Below, one piece after another: positions 63,819 through 64,000 of a stretch of 64,000 nucleotides of DNA; the first letter of the stretch is position 1; every line of letters starts with the position of its first letter. A model generated the notes under the pieces. It saw nothing but the letters and a program-made list of their open reading frames with translations, did not search any database and had not been told where the DNA came from. The position numbers and the translations under genes were made by a program. Source of the DNA: Prevotella herbatica (GTDB lineage: Bacteria; Bacteroidota; Bacteroidia; Bacteroidales; Bacteroidaceae). The DNA is taken from NCBI RefSeq assembly GCF_017347605.1, contig NZ_AP024484.1, positions 3,460,790-3,524,789 on the forward strand, read 5' to 3'.

Positions 63819-64000
63819 ATGAAATACTATAGCACAAACAAAGAAGCACCAATTGCAACTCTTGAAGAAGCTGTCGTAAAGGGTTTGGCTCCAGATAAGG
63901 GTCTATATATGCCCGAAGATATCCATAAGTTGCCAAAAGCATTTTTTGATAACATAGAAAACATGTCGTTTCAAGAAATAGCCTTCGAAGTAGCAAAAGC
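63819..64000 (+). CDS. thrC: Threonine synthase, 3' end outside the window
   Basis: Starts at ATG 63819, 3 nt after the ApgM-like stop, and runs off the right edge with 60 residues visible: MKYYSTNKEAPIATLEEAVVKGLAPDKGL followed by YMPEDIHKLPKAFFDNI. This is the N-terminal pattern of fungal/bacterial type-2 threonine synthases (Y-x-S-T-x-x ... G-L-A-x-D-G/K-G-L-Y-x-P). The PLP lysine lies beyond the window. Completes the thrA-kinase-thrC operon converting aspartyl phosphate to threonine. Confidence 0.9.
   Translation, partial: MKYYSTNKEAPIATLEEAVVKGLAPDKGLYMPEDIHKLPKAFFDNIENMSFQEIAFEVAK

Noticed and set aside
1..64000. CRISPR arrays, insertion sequences, prophage or conjugative genes
   Set aside because: No regular spaced repeats, transposase motifs or phage/mobilisation genes were seen; the only recombinase is the one in the fimbrial locus, which looks like an invertase rather than an element integrase.

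Overview
The window comes from an AT-rich member of the Bacteroidales, most likely Prevotella or a close relative. Pointers are the Bacteroidetes promoter signature (-33 TTTG/TTG, about 20 nt, -7 TAnnTTTG) upstream of many genes, fimbrillin/Mfa-type pilus genes, a BtuG-like cobalamin lipoprotein, a thrA-apgM-thrC operon and a menaquinone operon led by a hotdog thioesterase. The genus is inferred from family make-up only. No rRNA, tRNA, CRISPR array, insertion sequence or prophage was seen.

Layout. 1-8072: first fimbrial cluster, a fimbrillin cut by the left edge and then a four-gene lipoprotein operon behind its own promoter and a 16-nt tandem repeat. 8158-16227: housekeeping genes trmD, a patatin, two peptidases, recJ-recQ. 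16268-22200: B12 operon on the minus strand (cobalamin riboswitch, btuB, btuG-like, btuF, btuC, cobalamin adenosyltransferase) without a btuD ATPase. 22337-28045: a DASS transporter, a large outer-membrane beta-barrel protein and aroB. 28022-33953: menaquinone genes, in transcription order thioesterase-menF-menD-menB-menC-menE. 34723-42217: second fimbrial locus on the minus strand with visibly higher G+C (DUF3575, DUF3868/OmpA, Mfa1-like, Mfa2-like, tip-like), headed by an invertible-looking 281-bp segment and a tyrosine recombinase. 42769-45588: an apparent copper/metal group (HMA protein, TonB receptor, Cys-rich protein). 45757-49567: metH lacking its reactivation domain, smpB, a DUF4375 gene. 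49649-54216: three glycosyltransferases and a 5'-nucleotidase-like protein, tightly overlapped. 54338-59891: valS, a clostripain-like lipoprotein, a FAD dehydrogenase. 59943-64000: a structured leader followed by thrA, an ApgM-family protein and the start of thrC.

The most interesting structure is at 40989-41269. Two perfect 21-bp inverted repeats enclose 239 bp, and the best promoter-like sequence inside points away from the fimbrial operon, next to a tyrosine recombinase gene. This is what a phase-variable ON/OFF promoter for surface fimbriae would look like; as assembled the operon looks OFF. The second candidate is a three-stem leader RNA (60042-60138) closed by a perfect 10-bp helix that ends 7 nt before the thrA start codon. 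All functional calls rest on reading motifs and gene order by eye; no database or folding program was used.
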